DNA from: Enoplolaimus lenunculus | Taxonomy: Eukaryota > Nematoda > Enoplea > Enoplida > Thoracostomopsidae | DNA: 64,000 bases | Assembly (NCBI GenBank): GCA_030248215.1 | Contig: JASANG010001414.1 | Coordinates: 248,001 to 312,000 of the forward strand | Direction: 5' to 3' | In this document: in pieces, positions 62,010 through 64,000 of the stretch | Numbering within the stretch: the stretch's first letter is position 1 | How the letters are laid out: every line of letters begins with the position of its first letter | Program-made: the position numbers and the translations under genes | Notes under the pieces: model-generated | The model's input: only the letters and a program-made list of their open reading frames with translations | Told to the model about the DNA's origin: nothing | Database searches by the model: none

Positions 62010-64000
62010 GGCTATCACAAAATTTCACCTTCTATATATATTTATATGAAAAGTTATTGTATAGCAGTTTTCAACATTGAAGACGTGTACGTACTTAGTT
62101 CAATAGTTCAAAACAAATTCTCAGATGTGCTCGTAACTACAGCTAACTGATTTCACCAGATAAACCAGTAAACTACAGATTGAAGTTTGGTCTGGAATAA
62201 GGATGAATTCGTTTTTAGTACATACATACATACATGTGTTTATATACGTTAAAATTGACATTTATGATATTATTATTATTTATTTTGATTGTTTTAATTT
62301 CATTACATAACCAGGCTTTAGTGTGTATATATATGTGACACATTTGACAACGTTGCTGCTTTTTGTGGCGTCTGACGTGTTGCTGGAAGCTATATCAACT
62401 GGTGGTGGTGTGCATTGTTGCGAGAGTATTGACAAAGGCGGTACCAGGGTTTGAGCTTGGGACGGTATAATTTTATGTTTAAAAATTTTTTATGACCGCT
62501 AGGATTTTGAATATTATGCTAAACTATGTTTTAAAGCAGTATGTTATCGTCGCTAGAGAAACTTCGGGACGGGATATGTTGTTATACCCTCTATTTTTTC
62601 CTTGTATACGCCCCGAGTATCGTTTAGCATTTTGACTTATTAATAATCAAATAGATATACTACTATACGACGATTGTACTGTGTATTTGGAGAAATCAAA
62701 CTAGGCCATCTGCAGGACGGGTGTCGTAATATAAATATTTTCGAAACAGTGGGGTGTGGTCGGTTTCTGGATGTAGTTCTAGGCGGGCATATTAAATCTT
62801 GTGTGGCACCTGCTGCCCAGTGGTTTTATTTTAAGCAAGTGAAAGGATGTTGTCTGAAATTCTAGAATCCACTGTGACGAATACTGAGTGTCCATTCATT
62901 GGGATAAACTGTATTTTAATTGGTTTTGAGATAGTATGATAACGAAAAGATATATATACTCCAGTGGTTGGCCAGAAAAATCAAATGAAAGTTAATAAAG
63001 CAATTTTCCATGAATTTTATCCTACGAATGCATTATCGAAAATAAGTGCTACAAGCAGGGTTCGACTGTACATCTAACTCTGGCAGAAAATCGATGTCAC
63101 AGCTCCAGTAGGTATAAAATGCATTGTCGGCTATTTGTTGCTGAAAAGTATACCGGAAATAACTTTATCTTGATATATATTTATGAGCTAAATCATATTT
63201 TGTAGTGACTTTTGTTTAAAATGGCCAAAAAGGTATACTAAGAAATACAACAATTAAGAAACTAAATTATATCAAATTATATTAAATACTATATTAGCGT
63301 AATTTATAGTGTTGAACCGATACAGTAAACTACCGATACACCGATATTTGGACGGCAATAGTAGATATGTCCAGTAGCCGGTTTGCGCTTAATTTGCCGG
63401 GGCCTGATTTTAAATGCAATTTTTGCCTGATTCGATGCGTCTTGAAAAATGTTTGTCGTTCATAAAATTCATAGAACATGTAACAATATATTATATAGAA
63501 TACTTTGGTTCGACTCAACATTTCACTTTTCGACAAAACGTGTGAAAAGAATTTTAAAAAAGCATTCATTTACCCCAATTGGTACCCCCGGCGCCGTAAA
63601 AATTCTGGCCCTGGGGCAACTGTAATCGGTACGATATGTGCTGAGTTGAGATTTACACAAATACAACAAAACTACTTGTTGTCTATTGGTTATGAAACAT
63701 TAGTGGACACATTTTATCTTCCTAAGAAGTCGATAGTATATATGTTCTAGCCCAAGCCGTAATTCAGCCCAATTCCGAGTTTGGCTAGCCCACGGCGTAC
63801 TTCTTTCTCTGCTACATGTGCACGCCTTGTGATTGGTTACTCCATTAATGCTATACTCAAATACGATTATCTGATGCGAATACTCTGTTCTGATTGGCTA
63901 AGTAATCGTTAAGTATAAGTAAAATCGTTAAGTATCTGTTGACTATTAAGCAGTTTGTTTTACTAAGCTAATTTGGCGCTGTCAAGTAACCAATCAGAAA

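Larger units (their letters stand above)
59393..64000. other. Region downstream of beta-tubulin, no gene recognised
   Basis: This stretch holds the tubulin 3' UTR and 4.6 kb in which no conserved protein or RNA gene was recognised; the open frames are short and AT-driven. Present are candidate poly(A) signals, a GCTATC foldback (61890-62009), a CAGGAG-type remnant near 61205-61320 and a short CATA microsatellite near 62220-62236. Confidence 0.6.

Noticed and set aside
62674-63750. Short open frames in the right-hand spacer
   Set aside because: They are AT-driven, lack supporting splice structure or similarity, and give no ground for a gene call.

Overview
This is nuclear DNA of an animal: AT-rich, intron-rich, and dense with DNA-transposon remnants. 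The species cannot be named from the sequence. A benzimidazole-sensitive type beta-tubulin and moderately short introns are compatible with a nematode or another small invertebrate, but this is only a guess. All exon models were built by hand from protein similarity, GT/GC-AG borders and codon phase, and all phases close.

Three host genes are present. (1) Positions 108-6244, plus strand: the 3' part (13 exons, 530 codons) of MAU2/Scc4, the cohesin-loader partner of NIPBL/Scc2; its 5' exons lie outside the window. (2) Positions 47776 down to 8872, minus strand: an apparently complete 32-exon gene of about 3,782 residues, the mask/ANKRD17/ANKHD1 ortholog. It has an Ala-rich N-terminus, 14 ankyrin repeats, a coiled linker, 10 more ankyrin repeats, a KH domain and a very long Gln/Asn/Ser-rich tail on one 4.7-kb exon. 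(3) Positions 51435-59392, plus strand: a complete 10-exon beta-tubulin of 449 residues. MAU2 and mask converge; mask and tubulin diverge from a 3.7-kb spacer.

Introns and spacers are packed with short non-autonomous DNA transposons. Many share one plan: a CAGGG- or TAGGG-type terminal inverted repeat, 8-bp target duplications, and next to the ends a tandem motif of about 6 bp that differs by family (CCGGAA, CGGCAT, CCCGGA, GAGACC, CAGGAA and others). This looks like a set of hAT-like families with different subterminal binding codes, and it is the most interesting feature here. Several are nested in each other or sit within a few bases of mask splice donors. Also present are a GC-rich broken LINE with RNase H (about 38.25-41.55 kb, in mask intron 4), a two-copy element with G-run ends, a family with internal tandem units, and two tRNA-like sequences. 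No LTR element, retrovirus or Polinton was recognised.
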